NCBI GenBank assembly: GCA_018667355.1
Contig: JABIVC010000016.1
Span: 62,001 to 126,000, forward strand
Source: Gammaproteobacteria bacterium
GTDB taxonomy: Bacteria; Pseudomonadota; Gammaproteobacteria; GCA-002705445; GCA-002716945
DNA length: 64,000 bases
Direction: 5' to 3'
In this document: in pieces, positions 36,868 to 44,195 of the stretch
Numbering within the stretch: the stretch's first letter is position 1
How the letters are laid out: each line of letters begins with the position of its first letter
The notes under the pieces: model-generated
The model's input: the letters and a program-made list of their open reading frames with translations, nothing else
Told to the model about the DNA's origin: nothing
Databases searched by the model: none
Made by a program: the position numbers and the translations under genes

Positions 36868-37635
36868 ATGAAAGTTTTAACATTAAATGTATGCGGCATT
36901 AGGGCTAGCCAGAAAAAAGGATTGTTCCGTTGGCTGAAGAAAATAAAGCCTGATTTAATATGCTTACAAGAAGTCAGGGCCTTAAAAGAACAAATTAGCA
37001 CTGATGATTTTGAAATAGATGGGTATATGAGGCATATGGCAGTTGCTGATAAAAAAGGGTACAGCGGCGTCTGTATATATTGTAAAGAATCGCCAAAATC
37101 TGTAAATATTAACTTTGGATCTAAACTATTTACAAGTGAAGGTAGATTCATAGAATTAGAGCTAGAAAAACTAGATATTATTTCTATATATTTCCCATCA
37201 GGGTCATCTGGGGAAACAAGGCAAAAGCTAAAATATCAATTTATGTCAAAATTTGAATCATATTTAAAAAAAATACAAAAAAAAGTCAAGCCAATATTAA
37301 TTTGTGGTGACTGGAACATAGCACATAAGGAAATTGATATTAAAAACTGGAAGGCTAATCAAAAAAATTCTGGTTTCCTACCTGATGAGAGAAAATGGAT
37401 TGACAAAATACTAAATCATTATGGATGCATTGATACGTTTAGGTCTATAAATAAAGATCCGCACCACTATACATGGTGGTCTAATAGGGGTAGAGCATGG
37501 GATAATAATGTAGGATGGAGGATAGATTATCAAATGCTGTCATCACCAAAGAAAATTAAAATATTATCAGCTGACATTTATAAAAAAGAAAGATTTTCAG
37601 ACCATAGCCCTCTAATAATAGATTATGATATGTAA
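36868..37635 (+). CDS. Crc/ExoA-like exonuclease III family protein with intact catalytic residues
   Basis: The 255-residue protein of the endonuclease/exonuclease/phosphatase fold is next to pyrE exactly where Pseudomonas carries crc, and it shares Crc-type segments: GFLPDERKW, NVGWRIDYQ and the FSDHSPLIIDYD ending. Unlike Pseudomonas Crc, which has lost catalytic residues, this protein keeps Glu in LQEVRA, GDWNIAH with catalytic Asp and Asn, and Asp-His in SDH. It should therefore be an active AP endonuclease/3'-exonuclease. A second exonuclease III gene lies at 56455-57237. Its stop overlaps the next gene by 11 bases. Whether it also has a regulatory role cannot be read from the sequence. 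Confidence 0.9.
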   Translation: MKVLTLNVCGIRASQKKGLFRWLKKIKPDLICLQEVRALKEQISTDDFEIDGYMRHMAVADKKGYSGVCIYCKESPKSVNINFGSKLFTSEGRFIELELEKLDIISIYFPSGSSGETRQKLKYQFMSKFESYLKKIQKKVKPILICGDWNIAHKEIDIKNWKANQKNSGFLPDERKWIDKILNHYGCIDTFRSINKDPHHYTWWSNRGRAWDNNVGWRIDYQMLSSPKKIKILSADIYKKERFSDHSPLIIDYDM

Positions 37636-38941
37636 TATGTTAAAAAATATTTCACCATATTTAGAAAAAAAAATATTGATAACATTGTCAATGGGCTTTG
37701 TATCTGGTGTTCCGTTGCTATTAACAATTACATTATTACAAGCATGGCTCACAGATGAAGGGGTTACAAAATCTACCATAGGTTTATTTGCACTAGTTGG
37801 TCTCCCATATTCTTTGAAATTTCTATGGGCTCCATTATTTGATTACTTTACTATTTCTAGATTAGGCCGAAGGCGTGGTTGGTTATTATTGACCCAAGTA
37901 TTATTAATAATATCGATTATTGCCCTTGGAATGGGCAACCCTAGTATGAATGCGTGGAATGTAGCGCTATTAGCTACACTTGTAGCAATATCATCAGCAT
38001 CCCAAGATATCGTAATAGATGCATATAGGCGAGAATCACTGACAGATGAAGAGCAGACAATTGGTGCATCTGCATATGTTTTGGGTTACAGAATTGGTGC
38101 TTTAGCTGCAGGTGCAGGTGGTTTAATTTTAGCTGATCATATGTCTTATCAAATGGTATATGCACTAATGTCAATAGTGATGTTATATGGTATATTTATT
38201 ACACTAATTGCGGATGAGCCAAAACGTTATTATCAACCATCTGGATTTATTTCAGCTGTTTATAATCCATTCGTAGAATTTTTCAATAGATATGTTTCTA
38301 TAAATATAGCTTCTGATAGATTAATAAATTTAAAGACCAGAACTAAAATTGCAAGGCGTCAGATTTTAGGAAATGTATTGCTTGTACCAGTCCTAATTTT
38401 AGTATTTATTCTCTTATATAAAATTGGTGACACAATGGCGCACTCTTTAAGCACTAATTTTTATCTAGATATTGGTTTTACAAAAACAGAGATTGGGGCT
38501 GTAGTTAAATTTTTTGGATTAATTGCCACATTAATAGGTGCTTTCTTAGGCGGCTTAATATCTTTAAGGATAGGACTATATAAATCATTGATAATATTTG
38601 GAGTTTTTCAAGCTTTAGCTACTCTTGGTTTCTCCGTGCTAGCATTTGTTGGCAATAATATTTATTTACTTATGACTATTGTCTCATTAGAAAATTTAGC
38701 TGCAGGAATGGGTTATACAGCATATTTGGCTTTTATAGCTAACATGACAAGTAAAAAATTTACTGCCACACAATTTGCTCTAATGACAGCATTGATGTCT
38801 TTACCTAGAACTCTTTTCTCATCATACTCAGGTTTTCTTGTTGAAATGTTAGACTGGGAATTATATTTTATTTTCTGTTCACTAATTGCTTTTCCTGCTT
38901 TAATAATACTTGTAAAATTAAGAAGGAGAATAAATATATGA
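37625..38941 (+). CDS. ampG: AmpG-like MFS permease (muropeptide transporter family)
   Basis: The 438-residue protein has about twelve membrane helices and AmpG signatures: SGVPLLLTITLLQAWLTDEG near the N-terminus, GLPYSLKFLWAPLFD, GRRRGWL, SASQDIVIDAYRRE and the LENLAAGMGYTAYLAF motif. AmpG imports GlcNAc-anhydroMurNAc peptides for peptidoglycan recycling. The start could be the ATG at 37625 or the one at 37637, just after the nuclease stop. It overlaps rraA by 4 bases. Confidence 0.9.
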   Translation: MICNMLKNISPYLEKKILITLSMGFVSGVPLLLTITLLQAWLTDEGVTKSTIGLFALVGLPYSLKFLWAPLFDYFTISRLGRRRGWLLLTQVLLIISIIALGMGNPSMNAWNVALLATLVAISSASQDIVIDAYRRESLTDEEQTIGASAYVLGYRIGALAAGAGGLILADHMSYQMVYALMSIVMLYGIFITLIADEPKRYYQPSGFISAVYNPFVEFFNRYVSINIASDRLINLKTRTKIARRQILGNVLLVPVLILVFILLYKIGDTMAHSLSTNFYLDIGFTKTEIGAVVKFFGLIATLIGAFLGGLISLRIGLYKSLIIFGVFQALATLGFSVLAFVGNNIYLLMTIVSLENLAAGMGYTAYLAFIANMTSKKFTATQFALMTALMSLPRTLFSSYSGFLVEMLDWELYFIFCSLIAFPALIILVKLRRRINI

Positions 38942-39483
38942 ATTTGTTTAATACTGCAGATATCTGTGATGAAACTGATGATATGCAGATTGTAGATCCA
39001 ATTTTTAAAGCATATGGTAATAATAAAAAGTTTAGCGGGAAGATAAGAACAGTAATAGCCATTGAAGACAATTCATATGTCAAAAAATTAGTAGATGAAA
39101 AGGTAAGCGGAGATGTAATGGTTATTGATGGCGGAGGGTCGTTAAAATGTGCTCTTTTGGGAGACAATTTAGCAATGAAAGCATTTGAAAATGGATGGTC
39201 AGGTTTTGTGATAAATGGCTGCATAAGGGATGCTGAAATTATTAATGAAATACCAATAGGCATTAAAGCTATTAATACAATGCCAATAAAAAGTAATAAA
39301 AACAATATTGGTGAGTACAAAAAAACTATAAGCTTTGCCAATACTGATTTCAGAGAAGGAGAGTATTTATACTCTGATCTTGATGGAATCATCATATTAA
39401 AAGATTTGTTGCAGAAAAATGATGATGCATCTAGTAATGATTTAGTACCATATAAAACAATAACTTTTACTAAGATTTACTAA
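38938..39483 (+). CDS. rraA: RraA family protein
   Basis: The 181-residue protein matches RraA, which inhibits RNase E in enterics and in other bacteria acts as a 4-hydroxy-4-methyl-2-oxoglutarate/oxaloacetate lyase-like protein. Visible signatures are ADICDETDDMQIVDP at the N-terminus, VIDGGGSLKCALLGDNLA and GFVINGCIRDAE, whose Arg and Asp are metal/substrate residues in the lyases. It is coupled to ampG by ATGA and lies 1 base before ccmA. Confidence 0.9.
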   Translation: MNLFNTADICDETDDMQIVDPIFKAYGNNKKFSGKIRTVIAIEDNSYVKKLVDEKVSGDVMVIDGGGSLKCALLGDNLAMKAFENGWSGFVINGCIRDAEIINEIPIGIKAINTMPIKSNKNNIGEYKKTISFANTDFREGEYLYSDLDGIIILKDLLQKNDDASSNDLVPYKTITFTKIY

Positions 39484-39484
39484 T

Positions 39485-40093
39485 ATGATCAATTCTCTAA
39501 TTGAATTAGAAAATATCTCCTTATCAAGAAATGATAATAATATCTTAAAAGATATATCATTTAATATAGAGACATCAAAAGCATTAAACTTATATGGCAC
39601 GAATGGTTCAGGTAAAACATCGCTTCTAGGAATAATCACTGGAATGACTGAGCCCACCGCCGGTAATATACATAACTTTAGTGGAGACGATAGACTATTT
39701 GAAAAAATAATTTATGTTGGACATAAATATGGAATTAAAGCTAATTTAACAGTGCTAGAAAACTTATTATACTCAGCTGATGATTCTAAAGATAAAATAT
39801 CTCGAATTGATAAAGCACTAAAAGTATATAATATGAATAACCTTAGAGAAGTATTAACAAAAAATCTTTCGCATGGCCAGCAGAAAAAAGTCTCATTGAT
39901 GAAGACTCTGGTGTCTGATTCCTTATTATGGATAATAGATGAGCCCTATAGTGCGCTGGATAATGATTCAATAACAATCTTTAACAATACTGTAAATAGT
40001 TTTTTAAATCATGGGGGATCTTTAGTAATGACTAGTCATGCTGAAATAAAAAAGTCGTTGTTTTCTATTGCTAACTATGAAATTAATAAATAA
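39485..40093 (+). CDS. ccmA: Heme exporter ATPase CcmA
   Basis: CcmA is the ABC ATPase that releases holo-CcmE in cytochrome c maturation system I. The 202-residue protein has Walker A YGTNGSGKTSLL, the signature LSHGQQKKVSL and Walker B LLWIIDEPYSALD, in the short form typical of CcmA. It overlaps ccmB by 1 base. The other Ccm genes (ccmD-H) are not in this window. Confidence 0.95.
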   Translation: MINSLIELENISLSRNDNNILKDISFNIETSKALNLYGTNGSGKTSLLGIITGMTEPTAGNIHNFSGDDRLFEKIIYVGHKYGIKANLTVLENLLYSADDSKDKISRIDKALKVYNMNNLREVLTKNLSHGQQKKVSLMKTLVSDSLLWIIDEPYSALDNDSITIFNNTVNSFLNHGGSLVMTSHAEIKKSLFSIANYEINK

Positions 40094-40758
40094 TGAAGAT
40101 ATTTAATATTATTAATAAAGAGTTTTTACTAGCATCTAGATCTGGTTATGAGATTTTCATGCCAGTAGTTTATTTAGTAATAATTATGATATTTTTTAAT
40201 ATTTCAATTAGCTATGTTTCAAATGATATAATCTTAGAATTACTACCTTTGATGATTTGGATATCATGTCTATTAATATGCATATTGAATATAGAAACTA
40301 TATTCAAGGAAGACTATGATGATGGTACATTAGAAATGTTTTTAATTAAGAAAGAAGGTATAGAGATTGAGATATTGGCTAAAATCTTATCTCATTGGAT
40401 ATTATCGAATTTACCAATAGTATTTGTTGCTCCATTAGTTGCAATGATTCTAGGACTAGATCTAACTACAACATTAACTTTATTTGTTACTTTGCTTATA
40501 GGTACTCCAACCATGAGTTTGATTGGTTCAATTGCTGCTGCATTGACGATTAGTCTTAAGAAAAATAAAATATTAGTATCCATAATAGTCCTACCATTAT
40601 ATGTGCCAATATTGATATTTGGTACTAGTGCGGTTAATAATTCATTTTTTAATATGAACTATGATACAGAACTGTTGCTAATGACCTTTTTATTTTTTAT
40701 TTTTTTAATTATCACGCCGTTAGCATGCAGTAAAGCATTGAAAATCAGTTTAGATTAA
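40093..40758 (+). CDS. ccmB: Heme exporter membrane protein CcmB
   Basis: The 221-residue protein has about six membrane helices and CcmB features: the polar EDYDDGTLEMF segment after helix 2, SLIGSIAAALTISL, and VLPLYVPILIFGTSAV near helix 5. CcmB is the permease part of the CcmAB complex. Its 3' end overlaps the 3' end of ccmC by 9 bases, because ccmC is encoded on the other strand. Confidence 0.95.
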   Translation: MKIFNIINKEFLLASRSGYEIFMPVVYLVIIMIFFNISISYVSNDIILELLPLMIWISCLLICILNIETIFKEDYDDGTLEMFLIKKEGIEIEILAKILSHWILSNLPIVFVAPLVAMILGLDLTTTLTLFVTLLIGTPTMSLIGSIAAALTISLKKNKILVSIIVLPLYVPILIFGTSAVNNSFFNMNYDTELLLMTFLFFIFLIITPLACSKALKISLD

Positions 40759-41496
40759 CTTAGCCCAGCTAGAATTCTTTTCACGCATGAGTAGTGTATT
40801 TCTTGATGAGAGAAGTACAGCCAAAATAAAATAAGATGTAAAGCCTATGGTTGTATATATTAATGGATATAACATTTCTGATGATATTGAAGGTGAGCTA
40901 AATTTCATCACAGATGGCCCTTGATGTAGTGTGTTCCACCACTCAACAGAGAAGTGTATTATTGGGATATTAATAAAACCAACTATAGCAAGTATATTCG
41001 ATGCCCTGGCTCCTTTTCTGTAATCATCATAAGAATAATATAGAAATATAATTGATAGATATATAAAAAATAGAATTAATTCAGATGTAAGTCTAGCATC
41101 CCACACCCACCATGTTCCCCACATTGGCTTCCCCCAAATAGCACCAGTAACAAGTGTAAGAAAAGTAAACATAGCGCCAACCTTTGCAGAGGAAATAGAT
41201 AATATCTCAAAAACTTTTATTTTCCAGATTATAGATATCAGTGAACATACAAAAACAGAAGTGTAAGCAAATAGTGATAACCACGCACTAGGCACATGGA
41301 CATACATAATTCTAAATGCATCACCTTGTTGATAATCAGATGGAGCCCTAAATAGACCTAAATATAAGCCATATATAATAAAAAATAACGCAAATATAAA
41401 TGCCCATGGGATTAAAGAAGTTGCAAAATAGTAAAACTTCTTAGGTGATATCTTTTCGAATAATAATTTAAACATAGTTAATAATTTGTATTTCAT
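40750..41496 (-). CDS. ccmC: Heme exporter protein CcmC
   Basis: CcmC is a six-helix protein that presents heme to CcmE. The tryptophan-rich heme-handling motif WGTWWVWDARLTSELI is clear, as are the periplasmic histidines in YVHVPSAW and HFSVEWWNTLHQ. The frame is open to 41538, but I place the start at the ATG at 41496, giving 248 residues as in E. coli. It is transcribed against ccmAB and overlaps ccmB tail to tail, an unusual arrangement for the Ccm cluster. Confidence 0.93.
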   Translation of the reverse strand: MKYKLLTMFKLLFEKISPKKFYYFATSLIPWAFIFALFFIIYGLYLGLFRAPSDYQQGDAFRIMYVHVPSAWLSLFAYTSVFVCSLISIIWKIKVFEILSISSAKVGAMFTFLTLVTGAIWGKPMWGTWWVWDARLTSELILFFIYLSIIFLYYSYDDYRKGARASNILAIVGFINIPIIHFSVEWWNTLHQGPSVMKFSSPSISSEMLYPLIYTTIGFTSYFILAVLLSSRNTLLMREKNSSWAKLI

Positions 41497-41522
41497 GATA
41501 TCATAATTATTATTTAAAACTA

Positions 41523-41669
41523 ATGAAAGACACACCAAATAAAAAACCGCTGAAAAACTATGAGTTATCTTTGACTACATGGAATAAAGGGAGACTCGGC
41601 AAGTATCAGCTTTTGAGAAAAATTAATAAAAAAGCGTTTAAGCGTTCATTAAACGCTACTCAAAAATAG
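41523..41669 (+). CDS. Putative small basic protein (48 residues)
   Basis: An ATG-TAG frame encodes 48 residues rich in Lys and Arg, with a recognisably protein-like core (LSLTTWNKGRLGKYQLLRKIN). It lies between the divergent ccmC start and the 3' end of cysQ, which it overlaps by 14 bases on the opposite strand. It has no membrane segment, so it is not CcmD. I do not recognise a family. Against it, no clear ribosome binding site precedes the ATG and its last codons overlap the cysQ terminator hairpin. Confidence 0.45.
   Translation: MKDTPNKKPLKNYELSLTTWNKGRLGKYQLLRKINKKAFKRSLNATQK
41621..41657 (-). terminator. Intrinsic terminator of cysQ
   Basis: On the minus strand an 8-bp stem (AGCGTTTA/TAAACGCT, loop of 9) starts inside the cysQ stop codon and is followed by TTTTTTATTAATTTTT. 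This is a good rho-independent terminator for leftward transcription of nudE-cysQ. Confidence 0.78.
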
Positions 41670-42462
41670 TGTTTATTATGGATTTCCAGTCATAATCTTG
41701 GTCAGCTATCACGAAAAACTCCTCATTAATAAATGTTCTATTTTTATTGTATCGTAAAGGCTTCATAAATTTGTCTACCACAATGCCGCCAGCCTCCTCG
41801 ACAAGAATCTGGCCAGCTGCGGTGTCCCACTCATGAGTAGGCCCTAATCTTGGATAAAAACATCCGTCTCCAGACGCAATATTACCAAATTTCAAAGCAC
41901 TAGATTTCTTAATAAATTCATAATTCTCAATACTATCTGATAATGTATTTAGCACGCTTTCCCTTATAGAAGTACTAGTAAACACCTTGTTGGGCTCTGT
42001 AATAGACATTTTTTTTGTAAAAATCTTTAGGGGTTCTGTATCTTTTTTTAAAAGATAAGAGCCATGATCTTTGAAAGAATAATAAAAATCTCCAGATATT
42101 GGAGAATATATGATACCTAAAACAGGTTTTTCATCAGCTATAAGTGATATACATATACAAAAGTTATCGCCTTTATTGATATAATTCCTGGTACCATCTA
42201 AAGGGTCAATTAGCCAAAAGTAATCATAAGAAAGAGAGTCATCATAGTCCTCTTCAGATACAATTGCTATTCCAGGAGTAATCTTTTTTAGGCCATTAAT
42301 AATAATTAAACTAGACTGTATATCTACTTCTGTAACCGGTGTTTGATTAGATTTATTTTTAAAAAGAATATCAGTTTTATGATGTTTGACCTGTAAAGTT
42401 CCTGTAATCTTGCATATGTCATATAATTCAGGTAGTAATTCCAGAAATTTCTTATGCTTCAT
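41656..42462 (-). CDS. cysQ: 3'(2'),5'-bisphosphate nucleotidase CysQ
   Basis: CysQ dephosphorylates PAP (from PAPS metabolism) to AMP. The 268-residue protein of the inositol monophosphatase superfamily has the metal motifs SEED, WLIDPLDGTRN and HEWDTAAGQILVEEAGG, with the Asp-Pro-Leu-Asp-Gly-Thr pattern and the CysQ-type GDGCFYPRLGP segment. It overlaps nudE by 11 bases. nudE, cysQ and yrfG clustering is found in Pseudomonas as well. Confidence 0.94.
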   Translation of the reverse strand: MKHKKFLELLPELYDICKITGTLQVKHHKTDILFKNKSNQTPVTEVDIQSSLIIINGLKKITPGIAIVSEEDYDDSLSYDYFWLIDPLDGTRNYINKGDNFCICISLIADEKPVLGIIYSPISGDFYYSFKDHGSYLLKKDTEPLKIFTKKMSITEPNKVFTSTSIRESVLNTLSDSIENYEFIKKSSALKFGNIASGDGCFYPRLGPTHEWDTAAGQILVEEAGGIVVDKFMKPLRYNKNRTFINEEFFVIADQDYDWKSIINTIFE

Positions 42463-42991
42463 GCTTATTTCTCATTTGTCCATAAATAAAAAGTGATGCA
42501 AGTGCACGTGAATCAATATTATTTGACTCTAGTAAAACCCTATCCATATCATTCTTACTATACTTTACAATTTCAAGGTCTTCAGGTTCATCGCCATCCA
42601 GCTTAGAAGCAACAAGGTTTTGAGCCAGGACAATATGTGTTTTATGATTCATATAACCTGGAGCTAAATCTAATGTGTAAATATGTTTTAATTGTTCTGC
42701 CTTAAACCCTACTTCCTCTTGTAACTCTCGGTTTGCTGCAACGAGAATTGACTCTTTATCATCTATTTTACCTTTAGGAAAAGTAAGGGAATAATCATCA
42801 ATTGCAGCAGCATATTCTCTAATAAATAAGAAATCATCACCCAGGATAGGGATTATCATAACTGCTCCATTACCTGTGCCAGATATGACTTCATATTCTC
42901 TCGAAACTGTATCGCCAAAATCTATAAGCAATTTATCAAGCTTAAAAAGTTTAGTAGTAATTATGGGTGTTTTATTTTTTATGGTAGGCAT
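42452..42991 (-). CDS. nudE: ADP compounds hydrolase NudE
   Basis: NudE hydrolyses ADP-ribose, NADH and related compounds. The 179-residue protein carries a complete Nudix box, GKIDDKES...RELQEEVGF, at about residues 65-87, and the family's AAAIDDYSLTFPKG start of the catalytic helix. It is divergent from yrfG and is the first gene of the nudE-cysQ pair. Confidence 0.93.
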   Translation of the reverse strand: MPTIKNKTPIITTKLFKLDKLLIDFGDTVSREYEVISGTGNGAVMIIPILGDDFLFIREYAAAIDDYSLTFPKGKIDDKESILVAANRELQEEVGFKAEQLKHIYTLDLAPGYMNHKTHIVLAQNLVASKLDGDEPEDLEIVKYSKNDMDRVLLESNNIDSRALASLFIYGQMRNKHEA

Positions 42992-43039
42992 TGTAAAATG
43001 AGTAATAATATTTACTAAAATAATGATACAGTAATTAAT

Positions 43040-43690
43040 ATGGAATTGAAAGACAACAAATTTTTTCTAATAGATCTAGATGGGGTAATTTTAGATACTA
43101 AATATGATAATTACTTCTGGCAGATACATATACCAAATATTTATGCTGAACTAAATAAAATGTCTCTAGAGGATGCAATCAATATAACTCATACACTTTT
43201 CCATTACAAAAAAAAGACACGAGAGTGGTATGACATAATTTACTGGTCTAATATTCTTGGTATAGATATTGCTAAAGAAAAATTAAAAAAAGAAAATATG
43301 GATAGGATAAAACTCATAAAAGGTTCTATTAAAACACTTAATGATATTAAAAAAAGTGGGAGAAAACTTTTCCTGATTACGAATGCGCATCGTACTACAC
43401 TTAATATAAAATTAAAAAAGTTTAATATCTCTAAATACTTTGATGACATAGTTTGTTCCCATGAACTGGGTTATGTTAAAGAAGATATACAATTATGGCA
43501 TATCCTAAGAACAAAGTTACAACTTGATTATAAATATACGGTTCTCATTGAAGATACATTTGATAATATTAATTCGGCCTATCATGCAGGGATTTCAAAT
43601 TTTGTACATATATCAGATAAAAATGTTTCAAATAGTCGAATCTCAGCACTAACTCTAGGATCATTTAGTGAACTTTCCTCTAGCATTTAA
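43040..43690 (+). CDS. yrfG: HAD-family GMP/IMP nucleotidase (YrfG-like)
   Basis: The 216-residue HAD hydrolase has motif I FLIDLDGVILD, a helical cap with WQIHIPNIYAE and an unusual THTLFHYKKKT stretch, motif II LITNAH, motif III Lys and motif IV IEDTFDN. The pattern around the first Asp and the position next to nudE match YrfG (GMP/IMP nucleotidase). The 3' end overlaps ubiC tail to tail by 30 bases. Confidence 0.87.
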   Translation: MELKDNKFFLIDLDGVILDTKYDNYFWQIHIPNIYAELNKMSLEDAINITHTLFHYKKKTREWYDIIYWSNILGIDIAKEKLKKENMDRIKLIKGSIKTLNDIKKSGRKLFLITNAHRTTLNIKLKKFNISKYFDDIVCSHELGYVKEDIQLWHILRTKLQLDYKYTVLIEDTFDNINSAYHAGISNFVHISDKNVSNSRISALTLGSFSELSSSI

Positions 43691-44191
43691 ATAAGATATT
43701 TTCTCTAACTGAATAGTGTCTGGGAATATTTCATTAACATAGATTTTTTTATGCTGATACTTATATATAGATATTCTATGTATCATATTATTAATTTTTC
43801 TATAAATAGTATTTCTTTTTTTAAAGCGATTTGCATTTAATATATATGTACCTAAAGACCTATCTCCTAAAATCTTTATAAATCTTTCCTTTCCTGAAAT
43901 ATGTTTGCTCAACATAAAAGTATATGCTTCAATTTTTGGATAATAGTTTGTTGTTAAAACAACTTTTCTATAGATACCGATGCCTTTAATTTTATATGGT
44001 AGATTGCAATACATTGACTTATTAAATAATTTGGATTCTTGTTTTATTACATTTACATTAAATCCATGATTTCTTTTTGACATAAGCCTGTTAGTTAAAG
44101 AATTTTGGTCTATGACACTAAGTTTTGTTTTTTTACTTATTCCAATAAGTTTTTTTTCATTTTTCCACTTTGATAAATAATTATTTGGCAT
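43661..44191 (-). CDS. ubiC: Chorismate pyruvate-lyase, divergent
   Basis: UbiC converts chorismate to 4-hydroxybenzoate and pyruvate, the entry to ubiquinone. The 176-residue protein is divergent, but SLTNRLMSK, FNVNVIKQ, IYRKVVLT, LGDRSLGTYIL and the VNEIFP C-terminal motif fit the UbiC fold. Product from here would feed UbiA (28387-29235). It lies 4 bases after recG on the same strand. Its stop region overlaps the end of yrfG on the other strand. Confidence 0.8.
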   Translation of the reverse strand: MPNNYLSKWKNEKKLIGISKKTKLSVIDQNSLTNRLMSKRNHGFNVNVIKQESKLFNKSMYCNLPYKIKGIGIYRKVVLTTNYYPKIEAYTFMLSKHISGKERFIKILGDRSLGTYILNANRFKKRNTIYRKINNMIHRISIYKYQHKKIYVNEIFPDTIQLEKISYLNARGKFTK

Positions 44192-44195
44192 ATTT

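Noticed and set aside
38868-39395. 175-codon open frame opposite rraA
   Set aside because: rraA has clear motifs on the plus strand. The antisense frame has repetitive hydrophobic content without recognisable domains and no ribosome binding site.
41475-41669. The small gene at 41523 as a possible ccmD
   Set aside because: CcmD has a membrane helix near its N-terminus; this sequence is hydrophilic and basic throughout.
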